From the NCBI GenBank assembly GCA_963921825.1, contig OY997596.1:62508754-62572753 (forward strand): a stretch of DNA of 64,000 nucleotides. Reading direction: 5' to 3'. Every line of letters begins with the position of its first letter. Positions within the stretch are counted from its first letter, which is position 1. The translations under genes and the position numbers were made by a program. Below are positions 13,206 to 25,300 of this stretch, piece by piece. The notes under the pieces are model-generated. The model ran no database searches. It saw only the letters and a list, made by a program, of their open reading frames with translations, and had not been told where the DNA came from. Source of the stretch: Erodium maritimum (lineage: Eukaryota; Streptophyta; Magnoliopsida; Geraniales; Geraniaceae).

Positions 13206-13666
13206 TCATGGCCATTCTAAGGTATCAATTATTGTCTATTAAGCATTGACCTTTAAGTTGCTGTGCAGTAGACTTTCTCGAAAACATGAAGCCATTAACA
13301 ATAGTTTCACTTTGCCCCGGCCATTTCAGGATCATTGATGATCTTTGCATGTCCACATACTCATAAAAAGTTATATTTATGAGTTATGTGGACATGCAAA
13401 ATAGATTATTGATGAGACTCCATAAGATGGTGTCTTGTTAGAAATTAATCTTCATCGTCCATTTGAGATTTTAAGTGTTATAAACAGATATTGAAACTCA
13501 TTTGCTCAATATATTCATTTTAAACCCCAAAAAAATTCGGACTGACCTTAGATAAGAGTTCTACAATGCTTTGTTTGAGGTCAAAATAGGTGGCAATAGA
13601 TAAAAATACCGCAAAGAGGCACGAAAAATGAGAAACACAAAGCCACCTTACTATCAGGTGGGCATA
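13206..13666. other. Convergent intergenic spacer, DHH gene to FRO copy A
   Basis: No gene. It holds 3' flanks of two convergent genes and the hairpin listed separately. It is homologous to the spacer 18557-19314, which marks the tandem duplication. Confidence 0.6.
13344..13400. repeat. Hairpin, about 24-bp arms
   Basis: The left arm is 13344-13367 and the right arm 13376-13400, identical except for a 1-nt bulge, with an 8-nt loop. Arms start TTTGCATGTCCACATA. It lies between convergent 3' ends and is absent from the duplicated spacer near 19000, so it arose or was lost after the duplication. Confidence 0.8.
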
Positions 13667-16600
13667 CTATAGGCTAAAACTGTGAGTATGAAAATGAAAA
13701 ATGGGGTCATGGCTATTTTTCCTAACATTCAAAGTCCTGCATTCTCTGGCCACTCCTTTCTCCAGACTTGAAGGCCCACATACGATGACTCCTACATCTA
13801 CTTCTCCCCATTGCTCCTTCAACTTCTCTAATATTTCTGCATCAACATCCGTTAATAACACATCACTTTTAATAATTCATCTGAATCCTAACAAAAAAGT
13901 GACTGTAAAATAAGACATAACCTGGAAAAAATGCAATACCTTGGAAATTAGGTCTCGAACCATACTGAATACTAGTCTTGTCTTTGAACAAATCACGTTT
14001 ATTGGCATTGTCAAAACCCAAACTCTCTTCTTGGTCACCATGATGGATATCACCATTTTTACTTTCAGAAACTATGATTTTCGTTTCCCAGAGATGCCAT
14101 AAGCTGACCACCATACCACCGAAAATGACGATCCCAGCAACCATGCAGGCCATCAACAGTACGCCTTTGTACCACCAAGCTTGCAAGTCCGGGGTGTTCA
14201 TGTAATATGTATCCACCCCAGCCTTTATAATCACAAAACCAACTGAGCAAGACAGGAAATAAGCTAAAAGCCATTTGTTACTTCCAGTCCCAACCAAGTT
14301 AGATATTTTCCTCCCACTGGACTCAAGCGAACCATATCCAGTGTCAATGTTATAATTACGACCCTCTTCCAGTGCCTTACAAAAACAACGAAAAGGTTGA
14401 CCAGGATTGGAAAAACTCAATCCACTTAAAACTCAGCTTAAAGACACTTACCCGTGAAGGTTCGGATTCTTGAGTGATGTAGACATGAATCTCAATATTG
14501 AGTTTGTGGGAGGAAGATGGAAAGATTGATCCCATCCTACTAATACTCGAAAGAAGCTCAAGTTCATTGGACTTCTTGATGGCCCAGACCAAGATGATGT
14601 TTCTTGGTAGACAAGGCTTTCCTTCCTTGATACCGTACAAAACATCCTTAATGATTGCCAAAAATGGTGAAATCCCAATCCCTCCTGCTACCAATACAAG
14701 GTTCTTGTACCTACGGGATAAAAAACAATATGATCCATTATGTGCATACATAGTTATGTTGTGAACATTAATCTATCTGTATCATTATAAGCTGAGGGAC
14801 ATACTGTATGTAGTACAGAAGATCATAGCCGTATGGGCCCTCCACAGAAGCTGTGAGTTTGAGATCCTGCTCTCTTTGAGCTCCCCTACTCGACATTCCC
14901 GAGATTTTCTCCCGAAGCTTTGCCGTCCATTTCCCTTGAACCTTAATCATCACGGAAAGATGATCCTTGCCGTCTCGAGGACTCGATGAAATGCTAAAAG
15001 GGTGCCATTGCAGCCAAGATAGTTCCCGGATTTGGACGAAAATTACACTAAGAGCATTGTATCTCAAATCTGGAGCCAGTGGACAAAACAACACGCTATG
15101 TGTGAGCTAAGAGAGCTATAGTAACAAGTTTCCCCCTCTTTAGAATGAATATTAGTAGTATCTTACTTTCAGGTTTTGAAAATGCCAACTCAACAACTCC
15201 GCAAGGAAGATACTTGGCTGACACTATGTTGGCAACGGTTCGAGATTGGATGAATCTCAAGAAGCGATCTGCCATGAAAATGAATATTGCTCCTACCGTC
15301 ATGGTGAACAAGTAATCACTGACATGCAGCGCAAAGAAGATCAAGAAAAGTATGTAGAGTTGGTGGGTGTAGAAGAATGTCTCAAAATATTTGGTCCTTA
15401 TAGGACGGAATGACGTGATCCACATCACCCAACCAATGAATAGTGCTATGACTCCGGGAAAAATAGCTCCTCCGGTATCTGACCACGTAAATATCTGCAA
15501 AAAAAGTGCATAAATGATTAAAAATCATCTTAACATTTTCGTATAAACTAGTTGTTGACAATATAACATGAATATGTGTAATCACTTATACTAATAGGTC
15601 GGGAGTCTCACTATCTGATATATTGGACTGAGGTTTTTTGTTACCATTGTCCAGTTTGCTTCTCTCAATTTCCTATTTTGAAATAGGGTTTGAGTTTCTT
15701 ATTTCAGGTTAGCGTTTGGATTCTCATTTTGGGTTAGAGTGTGGGAAGTATACTACTTATAACCTATCTTATGATCTTTGTAGTTCTGAATTCCTCAGAG
15801 CTAGAACACTATTGGTTATCTAGTTCCAAATTCATCATAACTAATAGACTACTGATTATATTTCCTGCATCCATTATAAGAAGAAAATATGAACTATATG
15901 CATTTTTTATTAGTTTAAAATAATTTAGTAGAAAAGAAAAGAGACCCCGAAGAGGGAGCAACGAACTCTCAACCATGACACATAACATGTACAAGAAGAG
16001 GAAGGAGCAATTGTAATGATATGTACATAATATAGATGTGAAGAATAATTGGAACTTACTCCTAAGAAATCTCCGTTAGCTATATAGGAAATAGTCATGG
16101 ACACTCCATGAAGAGTAAACAACACCATCGTGAGGTTTCCTATCCATATGTGATATTTTGTGGCATGCTCGAAAGGGACATTAATAAAGCGTAGAAGAGC
16201 CGATCCTCTAGCGATTGGTAGAAACAACATTGTGATCATCGCACTTCCTATCTCTCCCAAACAAATTCCTACTAAGTAGGACATAGAGAATCTGAATATG
16301 AATATGAAAAAGAAACATGTACATGAAACTTAGGTTTAGTTCAATCATCCATGCAAATGTTATATATGACATTTCTTGTAATGGAAAGAATGTGATGTAT
16401 CTTACACTTTATTATCTACACTAGAAGCCTTCGCATAGTCGCCAATGGCAAACTCAATGAAGGCCCAAATGAGATAGATCAGGAAGATAATAATTCCAAT
16501 TAATTCTGCAGCAGAAACTACTCCAAATGGTCCATCCACCAAAACAGGAAATGTCCACAACCTGTACTTTGGTTTCTCCCTCATTTTCTTCCTGTAATTA

Positions 16601-18048
16601 TTATTCATAGGATTAAACACAATAAACAAGTTCATGAATGGTTGGAAAAAATAGTATGTAATGCTCAAATTTGCTAACCAAGCACATGTAACCACTCCAA
16701 ACACACCAATTTAATTGGCGTATATGGAAATTACAACTGTAAACCTCACCATCTATATCTTTAAATTTAATTTACTTGCATAATGTACCTTCAGGGTTTG
16801 TTGTAGACTTGTAGTTATAGTTGTAATTGGATGAAATATTACATTGTATTGATTATGGATTATTTTACTTTTAACAAAATAGAAAATAAAGATTTGGTGT
16901 AATATTTAGAATTAGGGTTGAAATTGTAAAAACTATACTAAAATGTTGCAAAATTTACACCAAAAGTAGATATTGGGTTAGAACTGCCCTCGCAAAGTTT
17001 ATTTGTCCAACTGACAAAGACACTCGAACTTATGGCCTGAGGCCAAGTTTTAGTCTCAGTTGCAGCATATATTTCTTCTTAATTTATCCCTCTCCCAACT
17101 TTTGTGGGATCAAGTGGCAAAAATAAAGTTCCAAGCTTTTGAGCCCCAAAAACACAGAGGCTAGGTCTATGTTTAGAGAGAAAAGGAAGTGGGAAGGGAA
17201 GGTAAAACGGTAGAGGAGAAAGAAGGCTCAATGCAGTCACTTTCATCTCCCTTTCTTCCCAAACCAAACATTAGTTAAGGAATACAAAATTAGAATATAC
17301 ATGTGCATTATATTCTAAAACCCATTTCTATAATATAAATTGAAGATCATTATAAGGCATTAGATAAAGTTAATCCAACAACCCACGTTTTTAGAGAGTT
17401 TTAATAATAAAAATAAATTCGAAGTTCTGTATATTTATAGTTCATGCCATTAATGATTTTTTTTAAATCTGGACCATTTATTATACATGACCGGTTCAGT
17501 TAGTTACTCACTGAAGTTGGAGTTGTTGCTCTTCCCCTTCTGAGTCAGTGATGATTTTATATGCAAGAGCAAGAAGAGCAATGATCATAATTGGCAAGGC
17601 GTATGCTAGAAATACCCTTCCTGCACGTGAGATCATGTACAAAAACTCCATAATCAACCAGAGAGAAAAGGAAATTGAAATTGGAAGCCAAAGTGACCAA
17701 GGCTCGCTTGTCCAATTGAATGAACTTATGATCTTGTGTTCAGGGTTCGAGTTATCTTGACGATATCAAAATAGTGAAAAAGTGAAAGTGGAGTAGAAAA
17801 GTCAGAAAGGAACCTTGGATTCCAAAAAGGGTTCCACCACCAGCAGCAATCCAGTCTTCAAACTTGAGATGGAACCAATTGATAGGGAGCGTGAACAAGA
17901 GAATGATCCAAGCAATGAAGACAGCCCAAATGGATATCTTGAGAACCCACTTCCCCAAAACTGAGAACATGCTCTTCTTCTCCTTTACATTGTAGTGATA
18001 GGAAGAGCTTTCAGGGCTTGAGAGCAGCAGAGGTTCTTCTTCACCCAT
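13667..18048 (-). CDS. Ferric reduction oxidase, FRO6/FRO7-like, tandem copy A
   Basis: NADPH-dependent membrane ferric(cupric)-chelate reductase of the flavocytochrome b superfamily. The exons, from 5', are 18048-17814, 17620-17512, 16591-16406, 16291-16060, 15494-15167, 15069-14805, 14710-14452, 14375-13940 and 13836-13667. They give 739 residues, close to the usual length of about 740. The N terminus [11 protein letters not shown] and the motif [19 protein letters not shown] are typical of the FRO6/7/8 branch. Haem-ligand helices are visible ([28 protein letters not shown]). The FAD motif is [10 protein letters not shown], the NADPH-binding motifs are [12 protein letters not shown] and VIVCGP, and the end is HFHTHSFSL. 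Family members act in leaf plasma membrane (FRO6) or chloroplast envelope (FRO7); which applies here is not decided by sequence. All nine exons are intact. Confidence 0.95.
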
Positions 18049-18059
18049 TTCTAACCCTT

Positions 18060-18092
18060 TTCTTCTTCTTCTTCTTCTTCTTCTTCTTCTTC
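18060..18092. repeat. (CTT)n microsatellite in FRO copy A 5' UTR
   Basis: About 11 CTT units (GAA on the coding strand) lie 12 bp upstream of the copy A start codon. The equivalent site of copy B (26580-26595) has only about two units, so the two 5' leaders differ. Confidence 0.9.
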
Positions 18093-18556
18093 TCCTAAAA
18101 AGATTATGAGTTGCAGAGTGAGAAAGCTTGATGCTTGGCTGAGATTAAACGAAGATGGAGGTATAGATATACAGCTTAATTTTTTTTAGTACATGCTCTG
18201 AAGTCTGCATGTTGGTTCTGAAGCACAAACGTGGTAAATACTATATATCATCTTTCAAGTGGGACCACCCTCACCCTCATGTCTTACCTGTTTGTCAAGA
18301 TCTAAATCTTGGTGTAGAGTTCATTGGATTTTGGTCCTGATAGTTGAGTTGACTTCTTTCCTTTTTGGAGTTCTGATTATATATTTTATTTGTTTGGTCT
18401 ATATTTGAAACTGCTGTGTTGAGTTAGCTGAGCTATGCTCATTTGTAAGTCAAACTCTCCTAGGGACATAGTATGAAGGTGTAATTACGAATACAAACAC
18501 AAATGTTTGTACGTTTTCCACTTAATTTCACCAACAATTTAATTTATTAAAGGACA

Positions 18557-19010
18557 TAACCAGTAGCGTTTAGCTAATCTATCATGACCATTCTAAGGTA
18601 TCAACTATTATTTTCCTTTAAGTTGCCACGTCGTGGACTTTCTCTAAAACATGAAGCCATACATTTTGTCGGTTGACAGCGTTTTATCTTGAACCGTGAT
18701 TATTGCCATGGCGAGACAATTTAGCCTTGAGATATAAAGAGTCCTCAACATGACATCTGAACTTATCATCTAAGAAGATACAGTTAATCTCAGATCGAGC
18801 GGGGTGTAAAACCCCTCAAAAAGGTAATGTCCTCATATATTTTCATAAGTCATGCATTGATATTCTACTTGCCCTTCTAAGAAGTCTGATACCTCTCATA
18901 AATCTCCCTGATTACTGTCATTTTTCATCTGTGGTGTGGTTGTTTCACTTTGCCCTAGTCATGTCAGGATCAGTAATGATCTATTTTTGTATCTCCACAG
19001 ATAACAGGTC
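18557..19010 (+). pseudogene. Duplicated 3' tail of the DHH-family gene
   Basis: 18557-18660 is homologous to 13178-13285: CAGTAGCGTTTAGCTAATCT against the last codons CAGTGGCGTTCAGCAAATTA, followed by shared CCATTCTAAGGTATCAA. Homology resumes at about 18940-19010 (TTTCACTTTGCCC, then GTCAGGATCA), with about 280 bp of unrelated sequence between. It is a relic of the last exon and 3' flank of the DHH gene, carried along when the FRO gene was duplicated. It cannot encode a protein. Confidence 0.85.
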
Positions 19011-19314
19011 AATTTTGTCTGGTTAGTATGCAAGGATGTACCAATTCAACAACTTTAGTAACCAATGGAAGGTAAGAGTTCAACATTGTTCTTGCTTGTT
19101 GTGCACCATTCATTCAAAGCTCCAAGAAATTTTCGTAAACTAATGTCATAGCTACCATATACGTCACACCAAGACAATTCACATTCAGGTTAGTATTATT
19201 TTTGAACTCTTATATTCGCATAGACCCGAGCAGGCGCAAATAGACATCGGTAGATAAAAATACTTGCACGAGAAATGAGAGACACATACTATGTGGAATA
19301 CACTAAGAATAGTA

Positions 19315-22300
19315 CTATAGGCTAAAACTGTGGGTATGGAAATGAAAAATGGGGTCATGACTTCTTCTCCTAACATTCAAAGTCCTGCACCCTCTGGCCA
19401 CACCTTTCTCCATACTTGAAGGTCCACAGACTATGACTCCCACATCTACTTCTCCCCACTGCTCCTTCAACCTCTCCAATGTTTCTGCATCCACAACCAT
19501 AAATAGCACATCACTTTTAATAATTCATTTAGATATGAATCCTAAAATGCTTATTGTACCTTTCAATATTTTTTTGGGAAAACATGATATCGAATGTTAA
19601 AGGTAGGTAGACAAGTAGGTACAGTATTGATCTATCACATTTATATAGGATTTTTAGTTGGTCCAAAATGGAACGCTACCTAATAAAAAAATTGAAAAAT
19701 CACATGTTATTTATTTAACTTTATACCCTTTTCACTTTACCCTATCTAACTATAAAAAATTGTTTACGGTACTCTAAAATGTTTTTTTTTCACTTTACTC
19801 TTTTCCGGTACTCTTTGTTTAACGGAAATTGGTCATAATTAGGTGGGGCAAACTGAAAAAAAAAACATTCCAATCTATCGTAAACGGAGTTTTGTTTTAG
19901 TTAGGTAGAGTAGAGTGAAATAAAAACTCAGGGTATCGTAAACGATTTTTTTTAGTTAGGTGTACTTTATAACCAGCACACTTTCTTTTTTATCCATCCC
20001 AGCATTACACTGCTTTACTCCAGGCGGATACTTTCTAAATCTTCAACGGGTAAAAATTCCCTATACATGAGCGAGTAGGAGCTGCTTTTAAGTTAGAATT
20101 CCCGTTCTTATTGAGATTGAGCTATTGCCATTCCTATATTAATGATTTTTTAAACTATTGTTTGACGTGAAACTTAAACTCACATGTAGATTCCTGACGA
20201 AATTGATCAAAGTATGATATAATCGTGAAAAAACGCAATACCTTGAAAATCAGGTCTAGAGCCATAGTGAATACTAGTCGTGTCCTTGAACAAGTCCTGT
20301 TTATTGGCACTGTCAAAATCTGAAGTCTCTTCTTCGTTCCCGTTATGGATAACACCATTTTCACTTTCACAAACTATGCTTTTCGTTTCCCAGAGATGCC
20401 ATAAGCCGAGCACAAGGCCACCGAAGATAACGATCCCTGCAACCATGCATGCCACCAGCAGTACGCCTTTGTACCACCAAGCTCTCACGTCCAGGGCGTT
20501 TATGTAATATGTATTCAACACAAGCTTTATAATCACAAAACCAACCGAGCTAGACAAGAAGTAAGCAAAGAGCCATCTGTTACTTCCTGTCCCGACCAAG
20601 TTAGAGATTTTCCGCTCACTGGACTCGATCGAACCATATCCAGTGTCAATGATGTTATTGCGACCCTCTTCCAATGCCTGCATGTACAAAAACAAAGGAA
20701 AGAAAAAAGCTGATCAGACTAGTGAAGCTCAATCTGCTTAAAAACTCGGTTGAAGTTAATAAGTGGAGATCTTAAGAAGCTTACAGGTGAAGGTTCGGAT
20801 TCCTGAGTGACATAAACACGAATCTTGATATTGAGTTTGTGGGAGGTAGATGGGAAGATTGACCCCATCGTACTAATACTCGAAAGGAGCTCAAGTTCGT
20901 CGGACTTTTTGATAGCCCAGACCAAGACGATGTTTCTTGATAGACAAGGCTTTCCTTCCTTGATACGGTACAAAACATCCTTAATGATTGCCAAAAATGG
21001 TGAGATCCCAATCCCTCCTGCTACCAATACCAGGTTCTTGTACCTGCGGGATCAAAAACACAGTCCATTATGTGCATACATAGTAATGTTGTGAACACAA
21101 CAATTTATAATCTATTCTTATCATTATCAACTAATTAGGGACATACTGTAAGTAGTACAGAAGGTCAGAGCCGTATGGGCCCTCCACGGAAGCTGTGAGT
21201 TTGAGATGCTGATCTCTCTGAACTTCGTTACTAAACATGCCTGAGATTTTCTCCCGTAGCTTTTCCGTCCACTTCCCCTGAACCTTAATCATCACGGAGA
21301 GATGATCCTTGCCGTCTCGAGGACTCGATGAAATGCTGAAAGGGTGCCATTGCAGCCACGATAGTTCCCGGATTTGGACGAAAATCACACTGAGAGCATT
21401 GTATCTCAAATCTGCAACAATGAACAAGGCTGTTAGAATAGAAAATCATAACTAAGTTTTCTTCGGTTTGAGTTTTTAGTTAAGTTGATCATCTGATATA
21501 GTATAGAATCCGGGGGACAAGGATTCGTAACAAAAGCCAAAGGCCATTATTTCTCTGTTGTCCCTGATGGGCTGGTTGTGGTAGCAGCCATGGTAAGAGC
21601 AGGGGTAGAAATTTTTAAGGAGAGAAATAATAAAACCATCAAATTTAATGAATGATCCTACTAGGACTTGTGTCGTCAGTTAAGAGCATTTTAGAAGAAA
21701 GAGAATGTTATTTTATTCTTCCTACCACTGCTCCTAGCCACTCATTAGAGAGGTAGTTGTAGAGGTAATGGTTTGGAGCTCTTACCACTACTCCAAGCCT
21801 CTACACAGGCGTGTGTACTCTTCTTCTGAACATTTTATATCCAAACCCTTAAGTTTGTGAGATACACACTACGTTTAAGCTTTATACCAATATTAACTAG
21901 TTTGTTCTCTCTGTGAAATGAGTATTCATATGATCTTACTTGCGGGTTTTGAAAATGCCAACTCAACAACGCCGCAAGGAAGATACTTTGCCGAGGCTAT
22001 GTCGATGACAGTTCGAGATTGGATGAATCTCAGGAAGCGATCGGCCGTGAAGATGAATATTCCTCCAGCCGCCATGGCGTAGAAGTAATCACCGACATGC
22101 AGGGCGAAGAAGATCAAGAAAAGTATGTAGAGTTGGTGGGAGTAGAAGAATGTCTCAAAATATTTGGTCCTTATAGGATGGATCGACGTGATCCACATCA
22201 CAAAGCCAATGAATAGTGCTATGACTCCCGGAAGATTAGCTCCCCCGTAATTAAACCACGTAAATAGCTGCAAAAACAAAAACAAAATGAGTGCATTGAT

Positions 22301-25300
22301 GATCAAAATCATCTTAATGTTTTCTTATATAAACTATCGGTTGAAAATATAGAACGGATCTGTTTATTCATGTATGTTTATGGAGTCTCGCTATGTGATA
22401 TATTTTTCTTTGATAAGCACAGTTTTTTTATCGAGAACCTAAAGCTCCGAGGAGCAAAAGTAAAACGAAGATACAACTTTTCGTTATTAACTTAAAGACG
22501 CTCACAAAAAGCTTTCAACCATCCAACAATATCACGATTATGGAGAATCTGAGAACAACATTCTCGAAGAAGCGGGCGGAGTGCCAAAGGGAGACAACAA
22601 AAAAGAGCTACACAAACAAACTAAAGCCAAACGGCTAAGTTAACAAAACCGAGAAAACAAGCGGATACTAACTTTAGCCCAAATCTAGCACCACTACACA
22701 CTGAAGCTGAGCTTCTCAGATGCAAATAAGCCACTCGTCGTCCTCAGAACTGGGTCATTTTTATTACAAATGTGTGCATGAATGGTTGAATTCATCTTAA
22801 TGTGACAACCTAGTGTTTGCATTCCCATTTAGAGTTAGGGTTAAGGTTTGGGAAGTAGTATACTACATTATAACCTATCTTATGGTCTTTGTAATTCCAA
22901 ATTTCTTTTTTTTTTTGATCAGCAAATTTTTTGTTTTATAAAAATCCAACAGTTTCAAGTCGAAAACTGTAGGACAAGGGCAAGCCCTCAGTAGAACATT
23001 ACAAACAGAGAGTACTGGCCTAAAGGCACAGCACCAAACATCCCAACAAGGGGAAAACCAACTAGAGGGTCTTATTACCCAGATATTACAATCAACAAAC
23101 TAAGAGAAGAACCCAACCAAACAAACACAAAGGCCAGGCCCTAACAACAGCTTAACAAAGCCCAACAAGGGGCACAACAACAGGGCAACATAGCCCGACT
23201 TGGCCCAAACAAACAAAACCTAAACTAAAAAGAACTTCTCCAAATCTCGAGCCCCGCGCCAGCCAAAAGCAGCTCAGTAAACATGTCGAACCGACTTCCA
23301 ACACCCACCACCAGAACCCGTCCGACCACCACCGGTCGGACCTAGAAACACCACAACAGGAGGGAGGCGAGGAAGAAAATTAACCCGTCTCTGAACGGCA
23401 CCACCAAAGCACAACCGTGGGTCACCCACTTCCACACTTCCAAACCACAACTCCCCCAGCCCCGAGTACCTGAAAGGTTAGTTCCAAACTTCCTTCACAA
23501 AATACACCACCCAAATCCCCAACGCCCAACTGAATGGGCTGACCGGGCCACCTCCCCCTCACCCAACAAACCAAAACCCTTCCCCAAATCCCTATCCACT
23601 AATATTCAACGCACCGTTAGGCATAATCTAAACAATCGGCCAACACCGATTGATGGCCTCGTCCAAAAAGCAACGGACGAGGGAAGAAAATTGTGGAACC
23701 GGAAAAGGAAAAATGAAAAAGTCTGAAGCGCAAGGAGAAGAAGGGAAGTCAGATTGTATCTCTCAGGTCTCAGAGAGACCTCTTCGGCGGCCTACACCTG
23801 ACCGACAACCCAGAGGGAGAGGCCAGGTTCCAATGGAACTAGGCAAACAGATCTGAGAAGGGGGAGTAAAAAGCGAAGAAAGGAAAGATTACAGAGAACA
23901 TTACCGAGGGCCAGAAGGCAACAGAGAAGAAATGAAGCAGCACATGCATCAACAGATCTGACATCCCGAAGAGGAAACTCGGCCCACTGCACCGTGACTT
24001 CCAGCAACAAAGCCAAACCTGGCCAAACCCCTCGCCGCTCCGGCGAGGCCCGGAATCCCGAGAACAAGTGAGGAAGGAGTGTCTCAGGAGCAAGGAAACC
24101 ACCGCGAGAAGTCGGAAACTGCGAGGACACGAAGCAAAACGATGCCCAAGCACCAGATCTCGTCATCAACCGAGTGGAAGAAAGACGTCCCACTCAGATC
24201 TGGTGCTGTCACCGTCGAAGAGAGAGAGACAGCGCTACACCGGAGGAGGAAGGTCACAACAACGGGGCTACGACAAGAGGAGAAGGCGGAGAGCCACCGG
24301 TGACTCTCATGGGTAAACCCATGATTTTCACCGGCGGCGAAAGCGAAGGAGAAGAGGGGCGGCTCTAGGGTTTGAGAAGGGAAAGTCTAGAGAGAAGGGA
24401 GACCCTCTCTCTCTAGACCTAAAATATTATAAACACAAAGCAATTCCAAATTTTCTCTTAATTGATAGGCTATTGGATATCCGAATACATCTAAGGTGAA
24501 TTCTTGTATTTTAGTCTAACAATTATATTTCTTGCATCCGTTATAAAGATCAATTACGAACTATATGCATTGTATATTTACCAGTTTAAAACAATTTATT
24601 AGAAAAGAGAGCAACTAATTCTCAGCCATAATATATGACATGTATACACGAAGAGGAGGGAGCAATTGTAATAATACATATGTGAAGTGAAAAATAATTA
24701 GAACTTACCCCTAAGAAGTCTTCCTTAGCTATATAGGCAATAGTCATGGACACTCCATGAAGAGTGAACAACACCATTGTCAAGTTTCCTATCCATATGT
24801 GATATTTCGTAGCATGCTCGAAAGGGACATTGATAAAGCGAAGAAGCGCTGATCCTCTGGCGATCGGTAGAAACAACATTGCCAATATGGATCTTCCCAT
24901 CTCTCCAAAGCAAATTCCAACTAAATAGGACATAATGAATCTGAAAATGTAAAAGAAACATGTTCATGAAACATAAGTTATTTTTCTAGGAAATAACGTT
25001 ATTTTTTATATATCAACGCGAAAATATACATGCATCTAAAGAACACACATGACAAACATCAACATTACAGACTCCCGATCGAAGCAAAAACAACGATTAT
25101 TCTAGGGTTGAACACATGACCTTTCATATGAAAGGTTGGGTGTTGATCGTTGGGGGTATGACCTTGGGACTACATGAAACTTAAGTTTAGCTAGTTCAAT
25201 CGTTCATATTGCAAATATTATATACAACATAGGATTAATTGTCAAAAACTACCTTGAAGTATTGTCCACAAACAAAAAAAACTACTTAAAGTTTTGTCTA

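Noticed and set aside
23792..24193. 133-codon minus-strand frame with Cys-rich sequence
   Set aside because: Lies inside the non-LTR insert, shows no domain, and adjacent frames are equally open because of high GC.
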